Shown: positions 35,771 through 46,744 of the stretch, piece after piece
Numbering within the stretch: position 1 is the stretch's first letter
Layout of the letters: every line of letters starts with the position of its first letter
NCBI GenBank assembly: GCA_016794035.1
Contig: JAEUHS010000011.1
Coordinates: 54,620 to 118,619 of the forward strand
Source: Planctomycetota bacterium
Lineage (GTDB): Bacteria > Planctomycetota > UBA1135 > UBA2386
Direction of reading: 5' to 3'
DNA: 64,000 nucleotides
Made by a program: the position numbers and the translations under genes
Notes under the pieces: model-generated
Seen by the model: only the letters and a program-made list of their open reading frames with translations
Database searches by the model: none
Told to the model about the DNA's origin: nothing

Positions 35771-37603
35771 TCAATCGAGGGCGAAGGCCGACAGGTACTT
35801 CTCGCGATCGACGGCCGGCAGGTCGGTCTGCGCGGCGCGGCGGATGACGAAGTTCTCGAGCACCAGCACGTCCATCTCGGTGCCGAGGAAGCAGCGCAGC
35901 GCGTCCTGCGGCGTGCAGACGATCGGCTCGCCGCGCACGTTGAAGCTGGTGTTGATCAGCACCGGACAGCCGGTGCGGTGCTGGAAGCGGCGCATCAGGT
36001 TCGCGAGACGCGGATTGCGTTCGCCGTCGACGGTCTGCAGGCGCGCCGAGTAGTCGACGTGCGTCACCGCCGGGATCACCGAGCGCAGCTGCTTCAGCTT
36101 GTCGAGCCCGCGCGCGGCCGGGTCCACCTGCTTGCGCTTGTCGTCGCGCACCGGTGCCACGATCAGCATGTAGGGACTCTCGTGCTGCGGCGCGATGTCG
36201 AAGAACTTGCTCGCCTCCTCGCGCAGCACGATCGGCGCGAACGGCCGGAACGACTCGCGGAACTTGATCTTCAGGTTCATCACGCTCTGCATCTTCGGCG
36301 AGCGCGCGTCGCCGATGATGCTGCGCGACCCGAGCGCGCGCGGGCCGAACTCCATCGGTCCCTGGAACCAGCCGATCACGTTCTCCTGTTCGATCAGCTC
36401 GGCGACCCGGTCCGCGAGCGCCTCCTCGCTGTCGCACTGCTCGTAGACGATGCTCTCGCCGTCGAGGAACGTACGGATCTCGGCGGACTCGTAGCGCGGG
36501 CCCAGCAGGCTGCCGCGCTGCGTGTCGCCGGGCGCGACCTCGCGCGGCTCGTCGAGCAGGTTGTGCCAGACGAACTGGGCGGCACCGAGCGCGCCGCCGG
36601 CGTCGCCGGCCGCGGGCTGGATCCAGATCTTGTCGAACGGTCCCTCGCGCAGGATCACGCCGTTGCCGACGCAGTTCAGCGCGACGCCGCCGGCGAGGCA
36701 GAGGTTCTTCTTGCCGGTGACCTCGTGCGCGTGCCGCGCGGTGCGCAGCATCACGTCCTCGGTGACCTTCTGCACCGACGCGGCGAGGTCCATGTGGTGC
36801 TGCTCGAGCGGCGACTCCGCCTTGCGCGGTGGTCCGCCGAAGAGCGCATGGAACTTCGCGCTCGTCATCGTCAGACCCTGGCAGTAGTTGAAGTACGACA
36901 GGTCGAGCCGGTAGCTGCCGTCCTCGCGCAGATCGATCAGGTGCTCGCGGATCTGTCGCTCGAACCGTGGCTCGCCGTAGGGCGCCAGCCCCATCAGCTT
37001 GTATTCGCCGCTGTTGACCTTGAAGCCGCAGTAGTAGGTGAACGCCGAATAGAGCAGGCCCACCGAGTGGGGGAAGCGGATCTCCTGCAGCAGCCGGATG
37101 CGGTTGCCCTCGCCGACGCCGACCGACGTCGTCGCCCACTCGCCGACGCCGTCCATGGTCACGATCGCCGCGTCCTCGAACGGCGACGGATAGAACGCCG
37201 ACGCGGCGTGGCTCTCGTGGTGTTCGGGGAACACGTAGCGGTTCTTGGGCCGCGCGCCGAGGTACTTCGTCAGCTGCCGACGCATGTGCAGCTTCTCGCC
37301 GAGCCACATCGGCACCGCCTTGCCGAACGAACGCAGTCCGACCGGCGCGAACGCGAGATAGGTCTCGATCAGCCGGTGGAACTTCAGGATCGGCTTGTCA
37401 TAGAACGCGACGAAGTCGAGGTCGGTGGCACCCACGCCCGCGCGGTGCAGGCAGAACTGGACCGCGCGCACCGGAAAGGCCGCGTCGTGCTTCTTGCGCG
37501 TGAAGCGCTCTTCCTGCGCGGCTGCCACGATCTCGCCGTCGCGCAGCAGGCAGGCGGCGGAGTCGTGGTAGAAGGCGGAGATTCCGAGGACATGGGTGGG
37601 CAT
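35771..37603 (-). CDS. NodU/CmcH-type carbamoyltransferase
   Basis: The protein has 610 residues. The ATG at 37603 gives MPTHVLGISAFYHDSAA; a second ATG at 37612 would add three residues. The kinase-like N-domain starts with GISAFYHDSAACLL, and later motifs include FPEHHESHAASAF, VTMDGVGEW and the nucleotide-binding LAGGVALNCVGNGVI. The carbamoyltransferase C-domain has PMEFGPRALGSRSI, RPFAPIVL and the diagnostic INTSFNVRGEPIV. The enzyme transfers a carbamoyl group from carbamoyl phosphate via a carbamoyl-adenylate to a hydroxyl acceptor. The acceptor (polysaccharide or small molecule) is unknown. Two membrane-protein genes follow, suggesting membrane-linked chemistry (inference). Confidence 0.93.
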   Translation of the reverse strand: MPTHVLGISAFYHDSAACLLRDGEIVAAAQEERFTRKKHDAAFPVRAVQFCLHRAGVGATDLDFVAFYDKPILKFHRLIETYLAFAPVGLRSFGKAVPMWLGEKLHMRRQLTKYLGARPKNRYVFPEHHESHAASAFYPSPFEDAAIVTMDGVGEWATTSVGVGEGNRIRLLQEIRFPHSVGLLYSAFTYYCGFKVNSGEYKLMGLAPYGEPRFERQIREHLIDLREDGSYRLDLSYFNYCQGLTMTSAKFHALFGGPPRKAESPLEQHHMDLAASVQKVTEDVMLRTARHAHEVTGKKNLCLAGGVALNCVGNGVILREGPFDKIWIQPAAGDAGGALGAAQFVWHNLLDEPREVAPGDTQRGSLLGPRYESAEIRTFLDGESIVYEQCDSEEALADRVAELIEQENVIGWFQGPMEFGPRALGSRSIIGDARSPKMQSVMNLKIKFRESFRPFAPIVLREEASKFFDIAPQHESPYMLIVAPVRDDKRKQVDPAARGLDKLKQLRSVIPAVTHVDYSARLQTVDGERNPRLANLMRRFQHRTGCPVLINTSFNVRGEPIVCTPQDALRCFLGTEMDVLVLENFVIRRAAQTDLPAVDREKYLSAFALD

Positions 37604-37689
37604 GTTGGGCATCCCGGCCGCGGATCGGGGCGGCCTGGAGCAGTTGGGTGGGCGAGTATGCTGCACACGAAGGCGAGTGTTGCCACGCC

Positions 37690-37795
37690 AAAAAGCCCGC
37701 GCCGGCATGGACCGGCCCGACGTGGGGCCGGTCCGGCGCTGGCGGCAAGGGCAGCGGCGACCGTCGCCGTCGAGCCCGCCCTGCCAGCGCTCGAC
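37690..37795 (-). ncRNA. Candidate structured leader RNA / attenuator upstream of carbamoyltransferase
   Basis: Read on the minus strand, three hairpins follow one another. The first is GTCGAGC/GCTCGAC (37769-37775 with 37789-37795). The second is GGCGAC/GTCGCC (37756-37761 with 37763-37768). The third is a 10-bp perfect stem GGACCGGCCC/GGGCCGGTCC (37709-37718 with 37725-37734, 6-nt loop). The third is extended by a second stem GCGCC/GGCGC after a 5-nt bulge and is followed by GGGC and five T residues (37690-37694), like an intrinsic terminator. GCGCTGGC (37736-37743) can instead pair with GCCAGCGC (37783-37790), which would break the first hairpin. The AT-rich island at about 37815-37832 lies just upstream. 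It ends 87 bp before the ATG. Confidence 0.4.
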
Positions 37796-38152
37796 CGCCA
37801 CCTTCGAGATCTCGTTATGCATTTTCAATAAAGGCCTTACGTCTCTTCTTGCGCGGACGCGTCGCGGCCTGGACGGGCCGACACCGCCATCGCTGCCGGC
37901 GCGACCCGCCGCGCGCCGCGGCCGGAGGCCGACACGACCGCAGCCGGCGAGACCAGCGACCGGATCGTCGCCCCCCGACCCCCGACCGGTGCCCGGCCGC
38001 GCGCCCGAGCGCTCGCCGGCCGTGCGAACGCGTCCCGCCGCAGCGTGCGCCCGGCGGTTCTGCACCGCATGTCGACGCTTCTCCACTCGCTCGCTACGCC
38101 CGTTGCCACCCAGGGCTACGCAGCTCGCACGGCCGAAACCAGAACTCTGAAA

Positions 38153-38179
38153 TTGACCCGGCGGCAACGATCTTTTACA
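38153..38179 (+). promoter_or_regulatory. Weak candidate promoter for the ACIII operon
   Basis: TTGACC (38153-38158) and TTTACA (38174-38179), spaced 15 bp, resemble -35 and -10 boxes. The spacing is short, and the implied leader before actA would be about 250 nt. A shift by one base gives TTACAG at 16 bp. It is the only TTGAC-type motif I noticed in this part of the gap. Confidence 0.25.
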
Positions 38180-38429
38180 GGGGCCGCCCTTCCGGGCTGC
38201 CTGCGCATGCCCTCGCGGCGCTCGATCTCGACCCAGTCACCCTGCCCATGACCGACCTCGGCGCAGGGCACTCCGAGACCGAGGCTTCGGGCTGCGGAGG
38301 CGCAGGTCCCGGGGCAGCTCCCCATCCTGGTCTCCCGGCCTCTGGCGTCCCGCACCGGCGCATCGCCGTCGTCGGGCGCCGCTTCTCAGCGACGGCTATC
38401 CATCCCCACATCACGCGGAGGGGATCCCT

Positions 38430-39107
38430 TTGACGGTTCTGTTCCCCAAGTGGACCAACAAGCTTCCTGCAGCCCTCGCCCTGGGTGCCGGAGTGGCCGG
38501 TCTGTTCGTGGTCTTCGTCGTGTACTTCTGGTTCTCCCCGAAGCACACCGACGTCGGCTACCAGCCCTACCAGCCGATCTCGTACAGCCACAAGCTGCAC
38601 GCCGGCGCGCTGGGCATGGACTGCCGCTACTGCCACCGCGGTGTCGAGGAGGGCGCCCACGCGACGGTGCCCGACGCCGCGACGTGCATGGGTTGTCACC
38701 TGCAGGTGAAGAAGGACAGCGTGGCGTTGCAGCCGCTGCGCGACGCCTGGGGTGAAGGCAAGGCGGACGGTACGCCGGTCGAGTGGGTCAAGGTCCACCT
38801 GCTGCCGCAGTTCGCCTACTTCCACCACGCCGTGCACGTGCACGCGGGCGTCGGCTGCAAGAGCTGCCACGGCCGCATCGACCAGATGGAGATCGTGCGC
38901 CAGGTCGAGCCGTTGAGCATGGGCTGGTGCCTCGAATGCCACCGCGACCCGACGCCGCACGTGCGGCCGCAGGGTGTGAAGGTGACGGACATGGATTGGG
39001 TCGCCGACGAGCAGAGCATCGCTGCCGCGCGTCTGCGACTGGAGTGGAAGGGCGACTCTCCGCCCGAGTTGAACCCCCCGACCCACTGCTCGGCGTGCCA
39101 CCGATGA
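38430..39107 (+). CDS. actA: Alternative complex III pentahaem cytochrome c subunit
   Basis: The protein has 225 residues. The TTG at 38430 has a GGAGGGGA ribosome site upstream. One membrane helix near the N-terminus (ALGAGVAGLFVVFVVYFWF) anchors a periplasmic domain with five CxxCH haem sites, at C65, C86, C143, C167 and C220. ActA passes electrons from the iron-sulphur part of the complex towards cytochrome c or the oxidase. It is followed by actB with an ATGA overlap. It is the first gene of a plus-strand operon. Confidence 0.95.
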   Translation: MTVLFPKWTNKLPAALALGAGVAGLFVVFVVYFWFSPKHTDVGYQPYQPISYSHKLHAGALGMDCRYCHRGVEEGAHATVPDAATCMGCHLQVKKDSVALQPLRDAWGEGKADGTPVEWVKVHLLPQFAYFHHAVHVHAGVGCKSCHGRIDQMEIVRQVEPLSMGWCLECHRDPTPHVRPQGVKVTDMDWVADEQSIAAARLRLEWKGDSPPELNPPTHCSACHR

Positions 39108-42100
39108 CCAGCGTTCCGACCTCGCACGAGGCTGCCACGGCCGAAGCCGCCGGCACCACCTATTTCCGCAGCCTCGGTCAGCTCGAGAACTCGCCGGAGT
39201 TCCAGCAGATCCTCGCGCGCGAGTTTCCCGAGGGCATCACCGAGGCGCCCGACGAGGTCTCCCGCCGTGGCTTCCTCGGCGTCATCGCCGCATCGGTCGC
39301 GCTCGCCGGGCTGACCAGCTGCCGCAAGCCGAAGACCAGCATCCTGCCGTTCAACAAGCGGCCGGAGGGCTTCAAGCCCGGCATCCCGCAGCTCTACGCG
39401 ACCGTTCTGCCGCGCAACGGCTACGGCATCGGCGTGCTGGTCAAGAGCAACGACGGTCGGCCGACGAAGATCGACGGCAACCCCGATCACCCGAGCAGCC
39501 TCGGCGGCTCCGACCTGCCCCTGCAGGCCGAGCTGCTGCAGCTCTACGATCCGGGCCGCAGCCGCGCGCCGCGCAACGCGCACAGCGCGTTGCACGCCGC
39601 GGCGGGCGATGCGGGCCACGGTGCCCACGCCGACCACGAGGTCGACGTCTGGGACGACTTCTACCGCTGGTGGGACGAGAAGGCCAAGGACCTCGTCACC
39701 GTCAAGCAGGGTGAGGGCCTGCACATCGTGATGCCGTCGCACTCGTCACCGGCGCTGCAGGCGGCCGTGGCGCGCATGAAGAACGTCAGCATGCCGAAGG
39801 CCCGCTTCCACACGTGGGCGCCGCTGCATCGCGACAACGAACGCGCCGGTGCGCAGATGGCGCTCGGCAAGGCCGTCGCGACGCATGTCGACTTCGCCAA
39901 CGCCGACGTCGTGGTGTCGCTCGACAGCGACTTCCTCGCCACCGACGGCAACAACCTCCGCAACGCGCGCGACTGGGCCAAGACCCGCAAGCAGCCGGTC
40001 GCCGGCAAGAAGCTGTCGCGCCTCTACGTGGTCGAGTCGACCTACAGCACGACGGGCACCGCCGCCGACCATCGCTTCCGCACCAAGGCGGGAGACGTGC
40101 CCGCGGTCGCCTTCGCGTTGGCCAAGGCGCTCGGCGCGGGCGCCGGCAGCGACCTCGCCAGCGCGCTCGACGCCCACCCGCCGGCCGCGTTCGAGAAGAA
40201 CGGCAAGAAGTGGGTCGAGGCCATCGCCAAGGACCTGCAGTCCGCGTCCGGGCGCTGCGTCGTGGTCGTCGGACCGCGGCAGCCCGCCGCCGTGCACGCG
40301 ATCGCCCACGTGATCAATCAGCAGCTCGGCGCCCTCGGCAAGACCGTGACCTACACGGCGCTGCCCGAAGGCATGCAGAACAACTGCGTCGCCTCGCTGC
40401 AGGAGTTGCGCACCGCGCTCGACCAGGGCGCCTGCGACACGCTGGTGTTCCTCGGCACGAACCCGGTCTACGACGCGCCCGCCGACCTGAAGTTCGGCGA
40501 GCTGCTGCAGGGCAAGAAGCCGAAGACCACCATCCACGTCGGCTCGTACGACGACGAGACCGGCCGCCTCTGCGACTGGCACTTCCCGCTCGCGCACGAA
40601 CTGGAGTGCTGGGGCGACGCCCGCGCCCACGACGGCACCGTGTCGATCCAGCAACCGCTGGTGCTGCCGCTGCACGGCGGCGTGTCACCGCTCGAGTTCC
40701 TCGGCTTCCTGAACCAGGACCCGAACTTCGAGGGGCTCGTCAGCGCGCGCGACGGCATGTTCGGCTTCGAGCTGGTGCAGACGCACTGGCAGGGCACGAT
40801 CACCGACGACTTCGACGGCTGGTGGGCCAAGGCCCTGCACGAGGGGATCGTGGCGGACACGCAGTTCCCGGTCGAGACGCTGACGCCGAACCCCAGCGCG
40901 GTCACCGCCGCGGTGCGCGCCTACACCCGGCCGACCGGTATCGAGGTCGTGCTGCGCGCCTGCCCGAAGATGGGTGACGGCCGGTTCGCCAACAACTCGT
41001 GGATGCAGGAGCTGCCCGACCCGGTGACCAAGCTGAGCTGGGACAACGCGGCGCTGGTCAGCACGGCGACCGCGCAGCGGCTCGGCGTGCAGAACGGCGA
41101 CATGCTCGGCATCGCGGCGTCCGGCACGCAGCTGCAGATCCCGGCCTGGATCCTCCCCGGCCACGCCGACGACAGCATCACGATCCACCTCGGCTGGGGC
41201 CGTTCGTTGCCCGAGTCGTGCAAGGTCGCGCAGAGCGGCCCGAACGGTCAGGGCACCGGCTTCAACGCCTACCAGCTGCGCACCACCGGCACCCAGTGGA
41301 TCGTCACCGGCGCCAACGTCGCCAAGAGCAACGGCAGCCACCCGCTGGTCTGCACGCAGGAGCACGGCACGATGGTCGGCCGCGCGCTGGTGCGCGAGAC
41401 GACGGCGGCGAAGAACGCGGCCGATCCGCGCTGGGCGCCGAAGATGTCGCCGCTCGACCAGGCCGCCGGTCTGCACGGCGGCGTCGAGCAGGACCTCGCC
41501 AAGTCGCTGTGGCCGGAGCGCGGCTACGACAAGGGTCGCGAGGCACAGGACCCCGAGGTGCGCAAGTCGCCCTACCAGTGGGCGATGGTGATCGACCTCA
41601 ACGCCTGCACCGGCTGCAGCGCGTGCGTGGCCGCCTGCACGGCGGAGAACAACGTGCCGATGGTCGGCAAGATCCAGGTCGCCCGCAACCGCGAGATGTT
41701 CTGGATCCGCGCCGACCGCTACTTCAGCTCGCGCGCCGACGGCAAGCGCCGCGGCGAGCAGACGCTGGCGGACAAGCTGGCGATGGCCGAGGACCCGCAG
41801 GTCTCGAACATGCCGGTGCCGTGCATGCAGTGCGAGAACGCGCCGTGCGAGTCGGTCTGCCCGGTCGCCGCGACCACGCACAGCCCCGACGGGCTCAACG
41901 ACATGGTCTACAACCGCTGCATCGGCACGCGCTACTGCAGCAACAACTGCCCCTACAAGGTCCGCCGCTACAACTTCCTGGACTACGTCGGCAACGTCCC
42001 GGACACCAAGCGCATGGCGTTCAATCCGGACGTCACCGTGCGCAGCCGCGGCGTGATGGAGAAGTGCACCTACTGCGTGCAGCGCATCAACGGCGGCCGC

Positions 42101-42355
42101 ATCCAGGCCAAGCTGCACGGCAAGAAGGTCGGCGACGGCAGCGACGACGTGCGTGTCACCACCGCGTGCGCACAGGCCTGCCCGACCGAGGCGATCGTGT
42201 TCGGCAACCTGCTCGAGACCACGAGCCGGGTGACACAGCAACGCGCCTTGCCGCTGAACTACGGCCTGCTGTCCGAGCTCAACACGAAGCCGCGCACCAC
42301 CTACCTCGGGCGCGTCCGCAACCCCAACCCCGAACTCCAAACCGAGCTGGCCTGA
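39104..42355 (+). CDS. actB: Alternative complex III molybdopterin/iron-sulphur-type subunit
   Basis: The protein has 1083 residues; I chose the ATG at 39104, which overlaps the actA stop. A twin-arginine-like signal [18 protein letters not shown] lies near residue 50. The N-terminal two-thirds is the fused molybdopterin-oxidoreductase-like domain ([13 protein letters not shown], VNxGNPVYDAP-type [11 protein letters not shown]). The C-terminal part is ferredoxin-like with four cysteine clusters: [35 protein letters not shown] and CTYCVQR with CAQAC. As in other ActB proteins the molybdenum cofactor is probably absent. It is the electron-transfer core of the complex. The fused layout of both domains is typical for this family. 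Confidence 0.95.
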   Translation: MTSVPTSHEAATAEAAGTTYFRSLGQLENSPEFQQILAREFPEGITEAPDEVSRRGFLGVIAASVALAGLTSCRKPKTSILPFNKRPEGFKPGIPQLYATVLPRNGYGIGVLVKSNDGRPTKIDGNPDHPSSLGGSDLPLQAELLQLYDPGRSRAPRNAHSALHAAAGDAGHGAHADHEVDVWDDFYRWWDEKAKDLVTVKQGEGLHIVMPSHSSPALQAAVARMKNVSMPKARFHTWAPLHRDNERAGAQMALGKAVATHVDFANADVVVSLDSDFLATDGNNLRNARDWAKTRKQPVAGKKLSRLYVVESTYSTTGTAADHRFRTKAGDVPAVAFALAKALGAGAGSDLASALDAHPPAAFEKNGKKWVEAIAKDLQSASGRCVVVVGPRQPAAVHAIAHVINQQLGALGKTVTYTALPEGMQNNCVASLQELRTALDQGACDTLVFLGTNPVYDAPADLKFGELLQGKKPKTTIHVGSYDDETGRLCDWHFPLAHELECWGDARAHDGTVSIQQPLVLPLHGGVSPLEFLGFLNQDPNFEGLVSARDGMFGFELVQTHWQGTITDDFDGWWAKALHEGIVADTQFPVETLTPNPSAVTAAVRAYTRPTGIEVVLRACPKMGDGRFANNSWMQELPDPVTKLSWDNAALVSTATAQRLGVQNGDMLGIAASGTQLQIPAWILPGHADDSITIHLGWGRSLPESCKVAQSGPNGQGTGFNAYQLRTTGTQWIVTGANVAKSNGSHPLVCTQEHGTMVGRALVRETTAAKNAADPRWAPKMSPLDQAAGLHGGVEQDLAKSLWPERGYDKGREAQDPEVRKSPYQWAMVIDLNACTGCSACVAACTAENNVPMVGKIQVARNREMFWIRADRYFSSRADGKRRGEQTLADKLAMAEDPQVSNMPVPCMQCENAPCESVCPVAATTHSPDGLNDMVYNRCIGTRYCSNNCPYKVRRYNFLDYVGNVPDTKRMAFNPDVTVRSRGVMEKCTYCVQRINGGRIQAKLHGKKVGDGSDDVRVTTACAQACPTEAIVFGNLLETTSRVTQQRALPLNYGLLSELNTKPRTTYLGRVRNPNPELQTELA

Positions 42356-42359
42356 TCCG

Positions 42360-43823
<1,464 letters not shown>

Positions 43824-43835
43824 GAGACCCCGACC

Positions 43836-44372
43836 ATGGCAACTCCCACCAAGTGGGGCATCGTGGCCCAGTTCGACAGCCCGGCGGCGATCTACCAGGC
43901 CGCCGAGAAGGCGACCGCGCACGGCTACACCCGCGTCGATGCGCACACCCCGTTCCCGGTGCACGGCCTCGACAAGGCGCTGCGCCAGGGTCCGAGCCCG
44001 CTCGGCTGGCTCGTCGTCTGCTGCGGCCTGACCGGCATCGTGCTGGCCCAGCTGATGATGTGGTGGATGAACGCGAACGACTACGTGATCTGGGTCTCCG
44101 GCAAGACGCCCTACGCGTGGCCGTCGACGATCCCGATCACGTTCGAGTGCATGGTGCTGCTGTCGGGCATCGGCGCCGTGTTCGGCATGTTCGCGCTCAA
44201 CCGGCTGCCGCGCCTGCACCACCCGATCTTCGCCCACAGCACCTTCTGGCGCGTCACCGACGACCGCTTCTTCCTGTCGGTCGAGGCCGTGGACCCGAAG
44301 TTCGACAGCAAGGAGACCGCCCGCTTCCTCGAGAGCATCGGCGGCAAGCACGTCGAGATCGTGGAGGGATGA
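43836..44372 (+). CDS. actD: Alternative complex III DUF3341 subunit
   Basis: The protein has 178 residues. The cytoplasmic N-terminus (KWGIVAQFDSPAAIYQAAEKATAHGYTRVDAHTPFPVHG) is the DUF3341 signature. Two membrane helices follow (WLVVCCGLTGIVLAQLMMWW; TFECMVLLSGIGAVFGMF) and then a C-terminal segment (HPIFAHSTFWRVTDDRFFLSVEA). ActD is a membrane subunit of unknown detailed role. It lies 13 bp after actC and 5 bp before actE. Confidence 0.95.
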   Translation: MATPTKWGIVAQFDSPAAIYQAAEKATAHGYTRVDAHTPFPVHGLDKALRQGPSPLGWLVVCCGLTGIVLAQLMMWWMNANDYVIWVSGKTPYAWPSTIPITFECMVLLSGIGAVFGMFALNRLPRLHHPIFAHSTFWRVTDDRFFLSVEAVDPKFDSKETARFLESIGGKHVEIVEG

Positions 44373-44376
44373 ACCG

Positions 44377-45021
44377 ATGATGCGCTGCGCCTACCCGACC
44401 CTGAAGCTCTCGCTGCTGCTGTTCGCCGTGCTGCCGACGGTGCTGACCGGCTGCATGCGCGGCGGTATCTCGCACGAACCGCCGGTGCACCTGGTGCTGG
44501 ACATGGACTTCCAGCCGAAGCTGCTCGCGCAGTCGAAGAGCGGGTTCCCCGGCTGGACCGACCATCGTGGCATGCGGCTGCCGGTCGCCGATCCGTTCGG
44601 CAAGACGCTGGTCGTCGCGCGCGGCTCGCTGCCGGACCCGAAGCTCGCCCACAAGAACGCCAACGGCGCCTTCGTCACCGAGAATCCGCTGGCGGTCAGC
44701 GCCGCCGTGCTCGAACGCGGTCGCGAGCGCTACGACATCAGCTGCGCCATCTGCCACGGCTACTCCGGCCAGGGTGGTGGCGGCCCGCTGATGGCCGAGA
44801 CCGCGCACGGTCTCGTCGGCCGCCGCTGGCCGGTCGTGATCCCGAACTTCCACCACGTCGACGGCGCCGACAACCGCGTGCCGCAGATGCCCGACGGCGA
44901 GTACTTCGAAGTGATCACCTACGGCAAGGGCACGATGCCCGCCTACGGCGCGCGCCTGTCGGTCGAGGATCGATGGGCCATCGTCCACTACGTCCGCGCC
45001 CTCCAGAGACTCAGCAAGTGA
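44377..45021 (+). CDS. actE: Alternative complex III monohaem cytochrome c lipoprotein
   Basis: The protein has 214 residues. A lipoprotein signal (LLLFAVLPTVLTGC) is followed by one CxxCH haem site (CAICHG, C123) and an axial-methionine region (GKGTMPAYG). ActE is the terminal electron-donating cytochrome c of the complex. The protein begins with a double ATG at 44377. It ends with an overlap: the GTG at 45018 would start actF inside its stop. Confidence 0.95.
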   Translation: MMRCAYPTLKLSLLLFAVLPTVLTGCMRGGISHEPPVHLVLDMDFQPKLLAQSKSGFPGWTDHRGMRLPVADPFGKTLVVARGSLPDPKLAHKNANGAFVTENPLAVSAAVLERGRERYDISCAICHGYSGQGGGGPLMAETAHGLVGRRWPVVIPNFHHVDGADNRVPQMPDGEYFEVITYGKGTMPAYGARLSVEDRWAIVHYVRALQRLSK

Positions 45022-45026
45022 GCGAC

Positions 45027-46373
45027 ATGACCTCCGCACACAGCGTGGCCCACAACACCGCCCCGAGCCTGCAACAGCTGGCGCCGAACGTCGTCGCGCG
45101 CGTCAGGGACGGCGACCTCAACCTCGCGCAGATGGTGCTGCTGGGCCTCGGCGTCGTGCTGATCGGCGCGGCCTGGGCGACCGGCGGCGAGCACTTCTAC
45201 GCCAGCTACCTGGTCGGCTACATGGGCGTGCTCGGCATCTGCCTCGGCGCGCTGTTCTTCACCATGCTGCAGCACATCGTGCGCGCCGGGTGGAGCGTCT
45301 CGGTGCGCCGCCTGGCCGAGAACATGACGGCGACGCTGCCGCTGATGCTGCTGCTGTTCGTGCCGATCCTGGTCGGCTTCGAGAGCATCTACAGCCACTG
45401 GTCGCACGCGCAGATCGACCCCGACCTGCCCAACTTCGACGCCGTCGTCGCCGGCAAGTCCGGTTGGTTGAACAAGACGTTCTTCTTCGTGCGCGTCGCG
45501 ATCTACTTCACGATCTGGATCGGCCTCGGCACCTACTTCCGACGCATGTCGATCAAGCAGGACGAGACCGGTGATCCGGCGATCTCGCTGCGCCTGTCCC
45601 GCCTGGCCGCGCCCGGCATCCTGCTGTTCGCGCTGTCGATCACGTTCGCGGCGTTCGACTGGATCATGTCGATCGACCCGCACTGGTTCAGCACGATCTT
45701 CGGCGTCACCTACTTCGCGGGCAGCTTCATGGCCTTCCTGGCCTTCACGATCCTGCTGGCGAAGTGGCTGGGCGCCAAGGGCTACCTGCGCGAGGCGATC
45801 ACGGTCGAGCACTACCACGACCTCGGCAAGCTGCTGTTCACGTTCGTGGTCTTCTGGACCTACACGAACTTCAGCCAGTACATGCTGATCTGGTATGCGA
45901 ACCTGCCCGAGGAGACGCGCTGGTTCGCCGACCGCGCCGAGGGCGGCTGGGGCGCCATCGGCACGATCCTGGTCTTCGGCCACTTCTTCATCCCGTTCGC
46001 CTTCCTGCTGTCGCGCCACATCAAGCGCAACACCATCACCCTCTGCATCGGCTCGGCCTTCCTGCTGCTGATCCACTGCTTCGACATGCAGTTCCTGATC
46101 CTGCCGTCGGTGGCGAGCCACGAGGGGGCGCACGGCACAGCCGCGCACGGCGCCGAGCACGGCGAGGTCGCGGTCGCGATCGAGAACGGCCTGGCCCGCT
46201 TCCCGCACGACCTCGGCACCTACCTGCACGGCATCAGCTGGGGCGACTTCGGCTGCTTCGTCGGCCTGCTGGGGCTGGTCGCCGGCTTCACGCTGCTGAA
46301 CGTGCGCCGCTCCAACCTGCTGCCGCTGCGCGACCCGCGCCTGGGCGAGTCGCTGCACTTCCAGAACATCTGA
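45027..46373 (+). CDS. actF: Alternative complex III membrane subunit ActF
   Basis: The protein has 448 residues from the ATG at 45027. A GTG at 45018 overlaps the actE stop and would add three residues. About ten helices of the NrfD-like but shorter ActF type are visible (MVLLGLGVVLIGAAWATGG; FFTMLQHIVRAGWSVSVRRLAENM; LPLMLLLFVPILVGFESIYSHW). The second helix region with LQHIVRAGWSV is characteristic. A short variable loop with HEGAHGTAAHGAEHGE precedes the last helices. It is homologous in fold to ActC and probably forms the second half of the membrane core. Confidence 0.95.
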   Translation: MTSAHSVAHNTAPSLQQLAPNVVARVRDGDLNLAQMVLLGLGVVLIGAAWATGGEHFYASYLVGYMGVLGICLGALFFTMLQHIVRAGWSVSVRRLAENMTATLPLMLLLFVPILVGFESIYSHWSHAQIDPDLPNFDAVVAGKSGWLNKTFFFVRVAIYFTIWIGLGTYFRRMSIKQDETGDPAISLRLSRLAAPGILLFALSITFAAFDWIMSIDPHWFSTIFGVTYFAGSFMAFLAFTILLAKWLGAKGYLREAITVEHYHDLGKLLFTFVVFWTYTNFSQYMLIWYANLPEETRWFADRAEGGWGAIGTILVFGHFFIPFAFLLSRHIKRNTITLCIGSAFLLLIHCFDMQFLILPSVASHEGAHGTAAHGAEHGEVAVAIENGLARFPHDLGTYLHGISWGDFGCFVGLLGLVAGFTLLNVRRSNLLPLRDPRLGESLHFQNI

Positions 46374-46387
46374 CCTCGCGAGCCACC

Positions 46388-46714
46388 ATGTCCCAAGGCC
46401 ATCACGAAGTAGAGCACTACGGCGAACCCGGCGCCCGGCACGCGCCCGTCGTCAGTGATCCGGAGCACGACATCGACGCCCGCTCGGCGACCATCTGGGT
46501 CGTGGTCGGCGCCCTCGCGACCTTCCTGTCGCTGTGGCTGATGGTGCCGATCTTCCAGCGCGTCCAGGAGGCCGAGCGGGTGCGCAAGATCGACCAGGCA
46601 CCGAACGTCGAGCTGGACGAGGTCCGGGCCGCCGAGCAAGTCTTCCTCAGCGGGCGGAATCCGACCAAGCGCAGCATCGAACAGGTCCTGCAGCAGATGG
46701 CCGACAAGAAGTGA
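46388..46714 (+). CDS. Small membrane protein between actF and SCO gene
   Basis: The protein has 108 residues. It is overlapped by no other plausible gene. A histidine-rich N-terminus (MSQGHHEVEHYGEPGARHAP) is followed by one membrane helix (IWVVVGALATFLSLWLMVPIFQ), then a charged C-terminus with VFLSGRNPTKRSIEQVLQQM. Its position inside an otherwise complete respiratory operon suggests a small accessory subunit of ACIII or of the oxidase assembly. I do not know its family. Gaps to neighbours are 14 and 30 bp. Confidence 0.8.
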   Translation: MSQGHHEVEHYGEPGARHAPVVSDPEHDIDARSATIWVVVGALATFLSLWLMVPIFQRVQEAERVRKIDQAPNVELDEVRAAEQVFLSGRNPTKRSIEQVLQQMADKK

Positions 46715-46744
46715 CCTGCCGACACAACTGATCCGCAGCCGACC

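Larger units (their letters stand above)
37604..38429. other. 826-bp gap between carbamoyltransferase and actA
   Basis: This divergent gap is unusually long for the window. The frames open across it give arginine/proline-rich, low-complexity translations with no recognisable domain, so I see no gene. It contains one short AT-rich island (TTATGCATTTTCAATAAA, 37815-37832), a structured segment with a T-run on the minus strand (37690-37795), and weak promoter-like boxes near 38153. It must hold the promoters of both flanking operons. Confidence 0.7.

Noticed and set aside
37815..37832. AT-rich island as a strong divergent promoter
   Set aside because: No -35/-10 pair with proper spacing fits well on either strand, so I did not list it as a promoter.
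37648..38433. Open frame in the 826-bp gap as a gene
   Set aside because: The translation is arginine/proline-rich and low in hydrophobic residues, with no ribosome site or family resemblance.
38783..39103. Extension of actB upstream into actA
   Set aside because: The frame is open but the translation is unlike ActB, and the ATG at 39104 overlaps the actA stop in the usual way.
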